A DNA stretch of 64,000 nucleotides from Treponema berlinense (GTDB lineage: Bacteria; Spirochaetota; Spirochaetia; Treponematales; Treponemataceae): positions 62,001-126,000 of the forward strand of contig NZ_FUXC01000007.1 of assembly GCF_900167025.1 (NCBI RefSeq), written 5' to 3'. The notes beneath the pieces were generated by a model. The model made no database searches, was not told the origin of the DNA, and saw only the letters and a list, made by a program, of their open reading frames with translations. Shown here in pieces: positions 53,740 to 60,041 of the stretch. The position numbers and the translations under genes were made by a program. Position 1 is the stretch's first letter; every line of letters starts with the position of its first letter.

Positions 53740-54228
53740 CTATTTTTTTTCAACTGTTTTTTTAGAAACAAAAATAATTCCTGCGACAGGAGTTTTTGTG
53801 TCGGTAGCAGCTGTTTTTACGATAACCCAGTCGTCTTTCTGCAAATCTGCAGCCGTTGAGCATGGCGGAGGAAGTTCAGGTTTTTGCTCAGGATTTTCTG
53901 GCTGCTGATTTAAAGCTCTTTCTGGCGGAATGCAGATTTTTGTAAACGGAGTCAATGCAAATGTTTCGTCTTTTCCGTCAGTGTTTGTAATTGTAATCAG
54001 GCTTGCGTCAGAACTTATTTTTTTTATAGTTCCGATAACAGAAACGCTGTCGTCATCAAACATGTTAAAGTGCGGTCTTGGCGGAAAGTCGTTTCTTCTG
54101 TGCTGATAAGCCCGTTCTCTTGACTGGTCGTTTTTTTCTTCTGCCCTTGGACTTTTTGCAAAAATGCTTGTTCCTGCAAAGACAGAAAGTAAAACTGCTG
54201 CCAAAATAATTTTAATGGATTTTTTCAT
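53740..54228 (-). CDS. Small secreted protein with an OB-like (DUF5666-like) domain
   Basis: A 162-aa protein with a clear signal peptide (about residues 1-24, ...AGTSIFA). Start ATG 54228 is chosen for it (AGGTGG upstream); nine extra residues are possible. After a charged Arg/Glu-rich stretch, residues about 60-160 look like one beta-barrel: VSVIGTIKKISSDASLITITNTDGKDETFALTPFTKI... DDWVIVKTAATDTKTPVAGIIFVSK. This resembles the small beta-barrel of DUF5666-type proteins. A Pro/Gln-rich insert lies at about 110-125. Probably periplasmic; function unknown. The 5' region has no neighbour on its strand until the tRNA genes, which run opposite. Confidence 0.72.
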   Translation of the reverse strand: MKKSIKIILAAVLLSVFAGTSIFAKSPRAEEKNDQSRERAYQHRRNDFPPRPHFNMFDDDSVSVIGTIKKISSDASLITITNTDGKDETFALTPFTKICIPPERALNQQPENPEQKPELPPPCSTAADLQKDDWVIVKTAATDTKTPVAGIIFVSKKTVEKK

Positions 54229-54404
54229 AAAACCACCTCTAAAAAATAAAATCAAAAAGTTGCCGATGCAGCTTTGTTATGTATCAAACTTTATAACCAA
54301 AAACAAATGCAATCCTTAAAATCCGCTTAATTTAGGGTAAGAGTTTTCTAAGAAAGCAAAAACTAAGTTTTTTCAAAAAAAATAAAAAAAACTGGTTTTA
54401 GATA

Positions 54405-54433
54405 TTGACACTTTTTTTCATAAATCATATAGT
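54405..54433 (+). promoter_or_regulatory. Strong sigma-70 promoter of the tRNA-Lys genes
   Basis: A perfect TTGACA (54405-54410), 17 bases, TATAGT (54428-54433), 28 bases before the mature 5' end of the first tRNA. Between them lies CATTCA...TGAATG, also present before the second tRNA. Confidence 0.8.
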
Positions 54434-54460
54434 AATTAGGCATTCAGCGATTGAGTGAAT

Positions 54461-54533
54461 GGGCTACTAGCTCAGGTGGTAGAGCACCGCCCTTTTAAGG
54501 CGGCTGTCGATGGTTCGAGTCCATCGTAGCTCA
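54461..54533 (+). tRNA. tRNA-Lys (anticodon TTT), copy 1
   Basis: A 73-base cloverleaf: acceptor GGGCTAC/GTAGCTC (one G-T), D-arm GCTC/GAGC, anticodon stem CCGCC/GGCGG with loop CTTTTAA (anticodon TTT at 34-36), and T-arm GATGG-TTCGAGT-CCATC. Discriminator base A. CCA is not encoded. A Lys-decoding tRNA suited to this AAA-rich genome. Confidence 0.95.
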
Positions 54534-54538
54534 CAAAA

Positions 54539-54568
54539 ACGGTCATCAGTTCGGTGGCCGTTTTTTTT
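54539..54568 (+). terminator. Terminator after tRNA-Lys copy 1
   Basis: ACGGTCATC, loop AGTTC, GGTGGCCGT (paired with G-T wobbles), then seven or more T. It should stop most transcripts before copy 2. Confidence 0.82.
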
Positions 54569-54608
54569 CAGTTTAACCGAACGGTTAGACATTCACTGTT
54601 GAATGAAC

Positions 54609-54681
54609 GGGCTACTAGCTCAGGTGGTAGAGCACCGCCCTTTTAAGGCGGCTGTCGATGGTTCGAGTCCATCGTAGCTCA
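54609..54681 (+). tRNA. tRNA-Lys (anticodon TTT), copy 2
   Basis: Identical in sequence to copy 1, 148 bp downstream. It is preceded by a related leader (TTAG-CATTCA...TGAATGAA), but I see no -35/-10 pair, so it probably depends on read-through from copy 1. A TAACCG-AA-CGGTTA palindrome (54574-54587) lies in the leader. Confidence 0.95.
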
Positions 54682-54686
54682 CAAAA

Positions 54687-54718
54687 ACGGTCATCAGTTT
54701 GATGACCGTTTTTTTTTA
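54687..54718 (+). terminator. Terminator after tRNA-Lys copy 2
   Basis: ACGGTCATC, loop AGTTT, GATGACCGT (perfect 9-bp stem), then nine T. The loss of the wobbles relative to copy 1 suggests copy 1's terminator is the one that drifted. Confidence 0.87.
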
Positions 54719-54743
54719 TATTTAGGTTTATCGGAAATAAAAA

Positions 54744-56084
54744 ATGAAAAGCAATCAGATTGACATGACGACGGGAGCAATTTTTCCCAAGTTAATGAAA
54801 TTTTCGATTCCGCTTATGCTGAGTTCAATTTTGCAGCTTTTTTTTAATGCGGCGGATGTTGTTGTTGTAGGCAGGTTTGCTGGAGATAATTCTCTTGCCG
54901 CTGTCGGTTCAACAAGTTCTCTTGTAAATTTTCTTGTAAATACGGTTTTAGGAATTTCTATCGGCTGCAATGTTGTTGCCGCAAATTTTACCGGTTGCGG
55001 AGATTCAAAAAAAGTAAGTTTGACGGTTCATACTTCGTTTGTCCTGAGCCTTTTATGCGGAGTTTTTATAAGCGTTGTCGGAGTTTTGTTTAGCCGGCAG
55101 ATTTTGATTATTATGGACGCTCCAGAAGAAGTTCTTCCTCTTTCTGCGCTTTACCTGCGAATTTATTTCTGCGGAATTTTTCCGAGCGTTGTTTACAATT
55201 TTGGTTCCGCTCTTTTACGTGCAAAAGGCGACACAAAACGGCCGCTTTATATTCTTTTTGTAAGCGGAATTTTAAATGTTGTTTTAAACCTTGTCTTTGT
55301 AATAAAGTTTAATCTCGATGTTGCCGGGGTAGCGTGGGCGACTGTAATAAGCCAGACTCTTTCTGCCGTATGCGTCCTTTTTATTCTTCTTACAGAAAAC
55401 GATGATTTTAAGCTGGACTTAAAAAGACTTTGCCTTAACAGCGATATTCTTGCGAAAATTTTAAAAATCGGACTTCCAGCAGGTTTTCAGAGCAGTCTTT
55501 TTAGCTTTAGCAATATGGTTATTCAATCTACCGTAAACAGTTTTGGAGCGGTTGCTGTTGCCGGAAGCAGCGCAAGCCAAAGCGTTGAAGGTTTTGTTTA
55601 CATTTCGATGAACAGCATTGCCCAGGGAAGCCTTACTTTTGTAAGTCAAAATGTCGGTGCAAAGAAAATTGACCGCGTAAAGAGAGTTGTTTTGACAAGT
55701 CTTTTTTCTGTCTGCATTGTCGGCGCTGTTATTGGCGGAATTTGCATTCTTTTTAGCAGACAGCTTTTTTCGTTTTTTACGGCAAACCCTCTTGTAATAG
55801 AAAAGGCTTCGGAACGCTTTCTTGTGATTTGTTCAACTTATTTTACATGTGGAATAATGGATGTTATGGCTAATAGTATTCGCGGAATGGGGCGGAGCTT
55901 TATGCCTGCTGTTATGACTTTGATTTTTGTCTGTGGAAGCCGCCTTATTTATCTTTTTACGGTTTTTAAGCTTCCTGGCCTGTATTCTTTTGGCAATATA
56001 TTTTTAAGTTATCCGATAAGCTGGATTATCACGTTTTTAATGCTGCTTTTTTCGTTTATTTTTGTAATTTCTAAGGAAAAATAA
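54744..56084 (+). CDS. MATE-family efflux transporter
   Basis: A 446-aa membrane protein that probably exports cationic drugs or metabolites using a sodium or proton gradient. About twelve helices in two halves are visible: first half about 10-220 (PKLMKFSIPLMLSSILQLFFNAADVVVVGRFAGDNSLAAVG is the family opening), second about 240-440 (LKIGLPAGFQSSLFSFSNMVIQSTVNSFGAVAVAGSSASQS). It resembles NorM/DinF-type proteins most, with length normal for them. GGAAATAAAA precedes the ATG, 25 bp after the tRNA terminator. No regulator is adjacent. Substrate cannot be predicted. Confidence 0.9.
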   Translation: MKSNQIDMTTGAIFPKLMKFSIPLMLSSILQLFFNAADVVVVGRFAGDNSLAAVGSTSSLVNFLVNTVLGISIGCNVVAANFTGCGDSKKVSLTVHTSFVLSLLCGVFISVVGVLFSRQILIIMDAPEEVLPLSALYLRIYFCGIFPSVVYNFGSALLRAKGDTKRPLYILFVSGILNVVLNLVFVIKFNLDVAGVAWATVISQTLSAVCVLFILLTENDDFKLDLKRLCLNSDILAKILKIGLPAGFQSSLFSFSNMVIQSTVNSFGAVAVAGSSASQSVEGFVYISMNSIAQGSLTFVSQNVGAKKIDRVKRVVLTSLFSVCIVGAVIGGICILFSRQLFSFFTANPLVIEKASERFLVICSTYFTCGIMDVMANSIRGMGRSFMPAVMTLIFVCGSRLIYLFTVFKLPGLYSFGNIFLSYPISWIITFLMLLFSFIFVISKEK

Positions 56085-56101
56085 CAAGACGCGTTAAGGA
56101 C

Positions 56102-56192
56102 TGTAGCCCCGGCGCAGCCGTTGTCCGTTGCCTGCGACGGACAATGCAAGGGCGAAAGGCCTGACGGTTGTGAATACAACCGGAACGCCCAT
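56102..56192 (+). repeat. Dispersed intergenic element, copy 7 (variant)
   Basis: CTGTAGCCCCGG, then TTGTCCGT-TGCCTGCG-ACGGACAA (central hairpin), then TGCAAGGGCGAAAGG, then a second hairpin GGTTGT-GAAT-ACAACC and CGGAACGCCC. Left end as in copy 5; the right flank differs. The remainder of the gap (56193-56383) holds the next operon's promoter and leader. Confidence 0.65.
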
Positions 56193-56224
56193 AAAATCAT
56201 TAAAAAAAACTTTTGTTTTTGTCG

Positions 56225-56253
56225 TTGAATTTCAATTTTAAAAAAACTATAAT
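56225..56253 (+). promoter_or_regulatory. Promoter of the NifU-like/GGGtGRT operon
   Basis: TTGAAT (56225-56230), 17 bases, a perfect TATAAT (56248-56253). Predicted leader about 125 bases. Confidence 0.7.
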
Positions 56254-56322
56254 CAATAATGAAATGATGTAGTGGTTTGCAGTTGAAAAAATGCTGTAAT
56301 TCCTGCATAAAATAGAGAAACA

Positions 56323-56345
56323 GTCTCTTCTAAAAAGAATGAGAC
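56323..56345 (+). promoter_or_regulatory. Leader hairpin of the NifU-like gene
   Basis: GTCTC-TTCT, loop AAAA, AGAA-T-GAGAC: a nine-bp stem with a one-base bulge, 25-30 bases before the AGGAG ribosome site. It could modulate translation or mRNA stability. Confidence 0.5.
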
Positions 56346-56383
56346 GGAATCAAAACAGATTTTTATTTTTTAGGAGAAAATCT

Positions 56384-57085
56384 ATGGTCTACACAGCAGA
56401 AGTAGAACATATGTGTCCTTTGGCTAAAGGCGCATATCACGGGCCGGCTCCAATTCCAGAAGAAGGAAAATGGGTTCAGGCAAAAGAAATTAAAGACATT
56501 TCTGGTTTTACACACGGTGTCGGTTGGTGTGCACCTCAGCAGGGAGCCTGCAAGCTTTCTTTGAACATTAAAGACGGCATTATTGAAGAAGCTTTGGTTG
56601 AAACAATCGGCTGTTCCGGCATGACTCACTCGGCTGCTATGGCTTCAGAAATCCTTATCGGAAAAACTCTTCTCGAAGCATTGAACACAGACCTTGTTTG
56701 TGATGCTATCAATACTGCTATGCGCGAACTTTTTATGCAGGTTGTTTACGGACGCACTCAGTCGGCTTATTCAAAGGGCGGATTGAAAGTTGGCGCTTCT
56801 TTGGAAGACCTCGGAAAGAACCTTCGTTCTCAGGTTGGAACTATGTTTGCAACCCGCAAGACTGGTCCTCGCTACCTTGAAATGACAGAAGGCTATGTTG
56901 AGACTATGGCTGTTGACAAGGACAATCAGGTTATCGGCTACAACTGTATTAACTTTGGTAAATTGATGGATGCTCTTAAGGCTGGAAAACCTGCCAACGA
57001 GGCTATCGAAGGTGCGCGCACACACTATGGTCGTGTAACTGAAGATCAGGGTATGGTAAAACTTATCGACCCTCGCAAAAACTAA
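56384..57085 (+). CDS. NifU-like iron-sulfur scaffold protein paired with GGGtGRT
   Basis: A 233-aa protein; the ATG at 56384 follows AGGAG, and an open extension of 15 codons has no ribosome site. Residues about 40-130 match the NifU/IscU-N fold: GACKLSLNIKDGIIEEALVETIGCSGMTHSAAMASEIL, with Cys77 at the position of the central scaffold cysteine. Other cysteines are at 11, 49, 56 and 106. The usual first scaffold motif and the C-terminal Cys are shifted, so cluster ligands may differ. The second half (EMTEGYVETMAVDKDNQVIGYNCINFGKLMDALKAGKPANEAIEG) is specific to this subfamily. It is 22 bp upstream of the GGGtGRT gene. Role in iron-sulfur assembly or storage is inferred. Confidence 0.82.
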   Translation: MVYTAEVEHMCPLAKGAYHGPAPIPEEGKWVQAKEIKDISGFTHGVGWCAPQQGACKLSLNIKDGIIEEALVETIGCSGMTHSAAMASEILIGKTLLEALNTDLVCDAINTAMRELFMQVVYGRTQSAYSKGGLKVGASLEDLGKNLRSQVGTMFATRKTGPRYLEMTEGYVETMAVDKDNQVIGYNCINFGKLMDALKAGKPANEAIEGARTHYGRVTEDQGMVKLIDPRKN

Positions 57086-57107
57086 TTGTAGGAACGGAGG
57101 AAATAAA

Positions 57108-58145
57108 ATGGCATTATTTGAAGATTTTGAAGGCCGTATCCCACAGGTAAACAAGGCTCTTAAAGAATATGGTTTCGCAGAAGGCGAAGAAGGATTGAAC
57201 CAGGCTCGTGAACTTTGCAAGGCACGCGGTTTTGACCCTTATGAAATCTGTCAGTCTACACAGCAGATTTGTTTTGAAGATGCAAAATGGGCTTACGTAT
57301 TGGGCTCTGCGATTGCAATTAAAGAGGCTGAAAAAACTGGCGACACGACTGGTTCTACAGCTGCTGCAAATATCGGAAAAGGACTTCAGGCATTCTGTCT
57401 GCCAGGTTCTGTAGCTGATGACCGCAAGGTTGGTCTTGGACACGGAAATCTTGGTGCCCGCCTTCTTTCTGAAGAAACTCAGTGTTTTGCTTTTTTGGCA
57501 GGCCACGAATCTTTTGCTGCTGCTGAAGGTGCGATTAAAATCGCTGCAAACGCAAACAAAGTTCGCAAGAACAAGCTCCGCGTTATCTTGAACGGTCTTG
57601 GAAAAGACGCTGCCCAGATTATCAGCCGCATCAATGGTTTTACTTATGTTCAGACTAAGTTTGACTACTTTAACGGCGAAGGAACAGACAAGGCTTTGAC
57701 AGTTGTTAAAGAAATTCCTTATGGAAACAATCCTGAGCGTCTTATTGTAAAGTGCTACGGTGCTGATGATGTTCGCGAAGGTGTTGCAATTATGTGGCAC
57801 GAGGATGTTGATGTTTCTATCACAGGAAACTCTACAAACCCGACTCGTTTCCAGCACCCGGTTGCAGGTACTTACAAGAAGGAACGCTTGCTCGCAGGCA
57901 AAAAATACTTCTCTGTAGCTAGTGGCGGCGGTACAGGACGCACTTTGCACCCAGATAACATGGCTGCAGGTCCTGCTTCTTACGGATTTACAGATACTTT
58001 GGGCCGTATGCACTCAGACGCTCAGTTCGCAGGTTCTTCTTCAGTTCCAGCGCACGTAGAGATGATGGGCTTTATGGGCATGGGCAACAACCCAATGGTC
58101 GGCTGCACCGTTGCTTGCGCAGTTGCTGTAGCTGGTTCATTCTAA
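57108..58145 (+). CDS. GGGtGRT-family protein (function unknown)
   Basis: A 345-aa protein of the Pfam family named after the motif seen here as GGGTGRT (about 273-279), within SVASGGGTGRTLHPDNMAAGP. The last 75 residues are Gly/Met-rich (EMMGFMGMGNNPMVGCTVACAVAVAGSF) with two Cys near the end. Earlier parts hold ICQSTQQICFEDAKWAYVLGSAIAIKEA (two Cys), a CLPGSVADDRKVGLGHGNLGARLLSEET segment, and an alpha/beta region NKLRVILNGLGKDAAQIISRING. No known catalytic motif. GGAGG gives a very strong ribosome site. Codon use looks more biased (AAC, CGC/CGT, GGT) than in its neighbours by eye, suggesting high expression. The family occurs mainly in anaerobes next to NifU-like genes. It ends at a strong terminator. 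Confidence 0.85.
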   Translation: MALFEDFEGRIPQVNKALKEYGFAEGEEGLNQARELCKARGFDPYEICQSTQQICFEDAKWAYVLGSAIAIKEAEKTGDTTGSTAAANIGKGLQAFCLPGSVADDRKVGLGHGNLGARLLSEETQCFAFLAGHESFAAAEGAIKIAANANKVRKNKLRVILNGLGKDAAQIISRINGFTYVQTKFDYFNGEGTDKALTVVKEIPYGNNPERLIVKCYGADDVREGVAIMWHEDVDVSITGNSTNPTRFQHPVAGTYKKERLLAGKKYFSVASGGGTGRTLHPDNMAAGPASYGFTDTLGRMHSDAQFAGSSSVPAHVEMMGFMGMGNNPMVGCTVACAVAVAGSF

Positions 58146-58169
58146 AAAAAGTTTAGAATAAAATAAAAA

Positions 58170-58196
58170 GAGCGTCGATTTTGACGCTCTTTTTTT
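58170..58196 (+). terminator. Terminator of the NifU-like/GGGtGRT operon
   Basis: GAGCGTC, loop GATTTT, GACGCTC, then seven T. A compact, strong stem-loop directly after the stop. Confidence 0.9.
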
Positions 58197-58199
58197 ATG

Positions 58200-58419
58200 C
58201 CCGGAAATTGTCTTTTTGAAAAAAAATGGCGCCACGGATGGCGCATAAAGACACTAACCGACAAGAGCGAAGCTGTTGTCAGCTCACGGACGTGCATTTT
58301 GCCAGATGTTTATAAAACCCGGAAATTGTCTTTTTTTGTAAAAAAATGGCGCCACGGATGGCGCATAAAGAAAACTAACGACAAGAACTTTGTTCTTGTC
58401 AGCTCACGGACGTGCACTT
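58200..58419. repeat. Tandem intergenic repeat, two 100-bp copies at 118-bp spacing
   Basis: Copies begin CCCGGAAATTGTCTTTTT at 58200 and 58318. Each has GCGCCA-CGGA-TGGCGC, then a GACAAGA(G/A)C-loop-TTGTC hairpin whose stem differs between copies (a G/G mismatch in copy 1, perfect in copy 2), then GCTCACGGACGTGC. The second copy runs into the 3' end of the FNT gene, supplying its last five codons and stop. Only two copies, so not CRISPR. Confidence 0.85.
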
Positions 58420-59021
58420 TTGGTTAATAGCGGGAATATCCAGCCGCCTAGTCCGTTTGCTATTGTTACTGTGGCGACTACGGCTGCGTTTTTTAGGGTA
58501 AAGGTTTCTGGTCCAAAGGCTGCTCCGTTGTAGAACGAATTTGCTACCGAGTGATCAAATCCTGCGATTATGAACACTGGCACGTAGATAAAAAGTCCGA
58601 GTTTATGGCCGCTTTTCCAGGTGTCTACCGAAAGAAACATTAAAATTCCGCAGAAAATGCCGGAAATAAACAGTTTTGCGAGCGGAGCGGCTAGTTTTGC
58701 TGAATATGCTTTTGCCGCTGCTTCCTGAATTGAAGGAAAATATTTTCCGACTGCGATTCCGATTAAAAATGTTATGAGCTGGTTAAAAAAGCAGGTTACA
58801 ATTACGAGTTCCCAGGCTTTTTTGTCTTTGAAATCGTAAGCCAGATAGCCGACTTTTCCTGTGTAAAGGTTGAATCCGTAAATGCAGATTGCAAAAAGTC
58901 CGCCGCAAAAAAGAAGAGCGCCGAACCATTTTAGTCCTGCCGTCACGCTTGCCATGTAAACGCATCCGCCGATTGAAATAAGGATGCCTGAAAGAATTGC
59001 TTTTTTAATTTCGTTTATCAT
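58404..59021 (-). CDS. Formate/nitrite transporter (FNT) family channel, short form
   Basis: A 205-aa membrane protein with six predicted helices. FNT signs are FNLYTGKVGYL (the P-loop-like region; usual ANxYF replaced), the AGFDHSVANSFY motif with the central channel His/Asn, and the closing NGLGGWIFPLL. Members carry formate, nitrite or hydrosulfide across the inner membrane, a pentameric channel. It is shorter than usual (about 250-285 aa) because both ends are trimmed. The stop and last residues (SARP) come from an adjacent tandem repeat, so the original end may have been replaced. It converges on the GGGtGRT operon. Formate export is the likeliest role in a fermenter. Confidence 0.82.
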   Translation of the reverse strand: MINEIKKAILSGILISIGGCVYMASVTAGLKWFGALLFCGGLFAICIYGFNLYTGKVGYLAYDFKDKKAWELVIVTCFFNQLITFLIGIAVGKYFPSIQEAAAKAYSAKLAAPLAKLFISGIFCGILMFLSVDTWKSGHKLGLFIYVPVFIIAGFDHSVANSFYNGAAFGPETFTLKNAAVVATVTIANGLGGWIFPLLTKSARP

Positions 59022-59084
59022 AATGCCTTAATTTTAGTAAAAAAAAACTTTTAGGAAAAGGGAAATCGCAAATCGAAGGGGAAT

Positions 59085-59158
59085 GCAGCCCGGATTGTAG
59101 CAGCGCGCAGCGTTCGGCTTTTGCCGAATGGAGCGGCAGCGGAACTGCGGAAAGCTGG
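59085..59158 (+). repeat. Dispersed intergenic hairpin element, copy 6
   Basis: GCAGCCCGGATTGTAGC, AGCGCGCAGCG, hairpin TTCGGC-TTTT-GCCGAA, then TGGAGCGGCAGCGGAACTG and CGGAAAGCTGG. Very close to copy 2 outside the hairpin. The rest of the 321-bp gap (59022-59342) is AT-rich with no gene; a TTGACT at about 59299 may be a promoter -35. Confidence 0.83.
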
Positions 59159-59342
59159 TTTTTGAGACAGCTGTCAATTTTTGTTGAAAAAATATTTTTT
59201 TTACAAAAAATGTGCTCCAAAATTCAAAATTTTGCATAAAAAAGGCTGGTTTTGCCAAATTATGGCTGGATTTAAGGCTGGAATTTTGCGCTTTTAATTG
59301 ACTTAAACTATTTTTTTTAAGATTATGGAAGCAGTTAAAATT

Positions 59343-60020
59343 ATGGAAACTAAAAATATTACGCTTTCGCACTTGGCTACTCTGTCAACTGCGGATTTGC
59401 TCTCGCTTGCTGATGAATTTGGTATTGATATACCGGAAAATCTGAACAGAAGTTTTGTTATCAGGGAACTTTTGGAAACTGCCGAAGAATTGCAGTCCGA
59501 GTCTGAAAACGAAGATATTTCTGAGGTTGATGGTGAAGCCGAAGTTCTTGAAAAAAAAGAAACTCTGCCTGAAACTTACAACGAAACTGAAATTTGTGCG
59601 GTTTTGCGCAATCCTGCCTGGGTTTTTGTTTACTGGGATATTTCTGCGGCGGACATTGCCCGTCTTAATTCTGATTTTTCTTTTAAATCGCTTTGTCTTC
59701 GTGTTTCTTTCTGGGAAAATGCCGATGACGAAAAGCCTGCTGAATCTTTTGACGTTCAGCTCGGAATTTCGGACAGACAGCAGTATGTGCTTTTGTCGCC
59801 GGGGAAAAATTTTGTGCGCCTTGATTTGGTTGCTCAGTACAGCGGTGGCAAGGATGACGAAAATCTTGCTGTTTCCAGAAAAATTGAGCTTCCGAAAGGT
59901 TCTCCGGTTTTGAATTCGCTTCCTGGACGGGAACTTGATGTTGGAGAATTGGTTGAGCTTTCTAATATGAAAGGTCTTTTGAATGCTCATTTTGAAAATC
60001 ATCGTCAGTCATTTTTGTAA
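59343..60020 (+). CDS. DUF4912 domain protein
   Basis: A 225-aa protein. The chosen start METKNITLSH (59343) fits the family opening; a start at 59325 (MEAVKI..) is also possible, and neither has a convincing ribosome site. Residues about 10-50 look like a Rho/SAP-type helical motif (LATLSTADLLSLADEFGIDIPENLNRSFVIRELLE). Then an acidic linker, and a DUF4912 domain from about 85: YNETEICAVLRNPAWVFVYWDI, the diagnostic motif. The domain is thought to bind carbohydrate or DNA but has no proven role. It is 21 bp upstream of the GH57-like gene, a pair conserved in my recollection in spirochaetes, so they probably act together on a glucan or envelope polysaccharide. Confidence 0.84.
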   Translation: METKNITLSHLATLSTADLLSLADEFGIDIPENLNRSFVIRELLETAEELQSESENEDISEVDGEAEVLEKKETLPETYNETEICAVLRNPAWVFVYWDISAADIARLNSDFSFKSLCLRVSFWENADDEKPAESFDVQLGISDRQQYVLLSPGKNFVRLDLVAQYSGGKDDENLAVSRKIELPKGSPVLNSLPGRELDVGELVELSNMKGLLNAHFENHRQSFL

Positions 60021-60041
60021 TTAACGGAGCTGGAGTTAAAA

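Noticed and set aside
58200-58419. Second possible CRISPR or toxin-antitoxin locus
   Set aside because: Two 100-bp copies with internal hairpins and no small paired ORFs; better seen as a tandem intergenic repeat.
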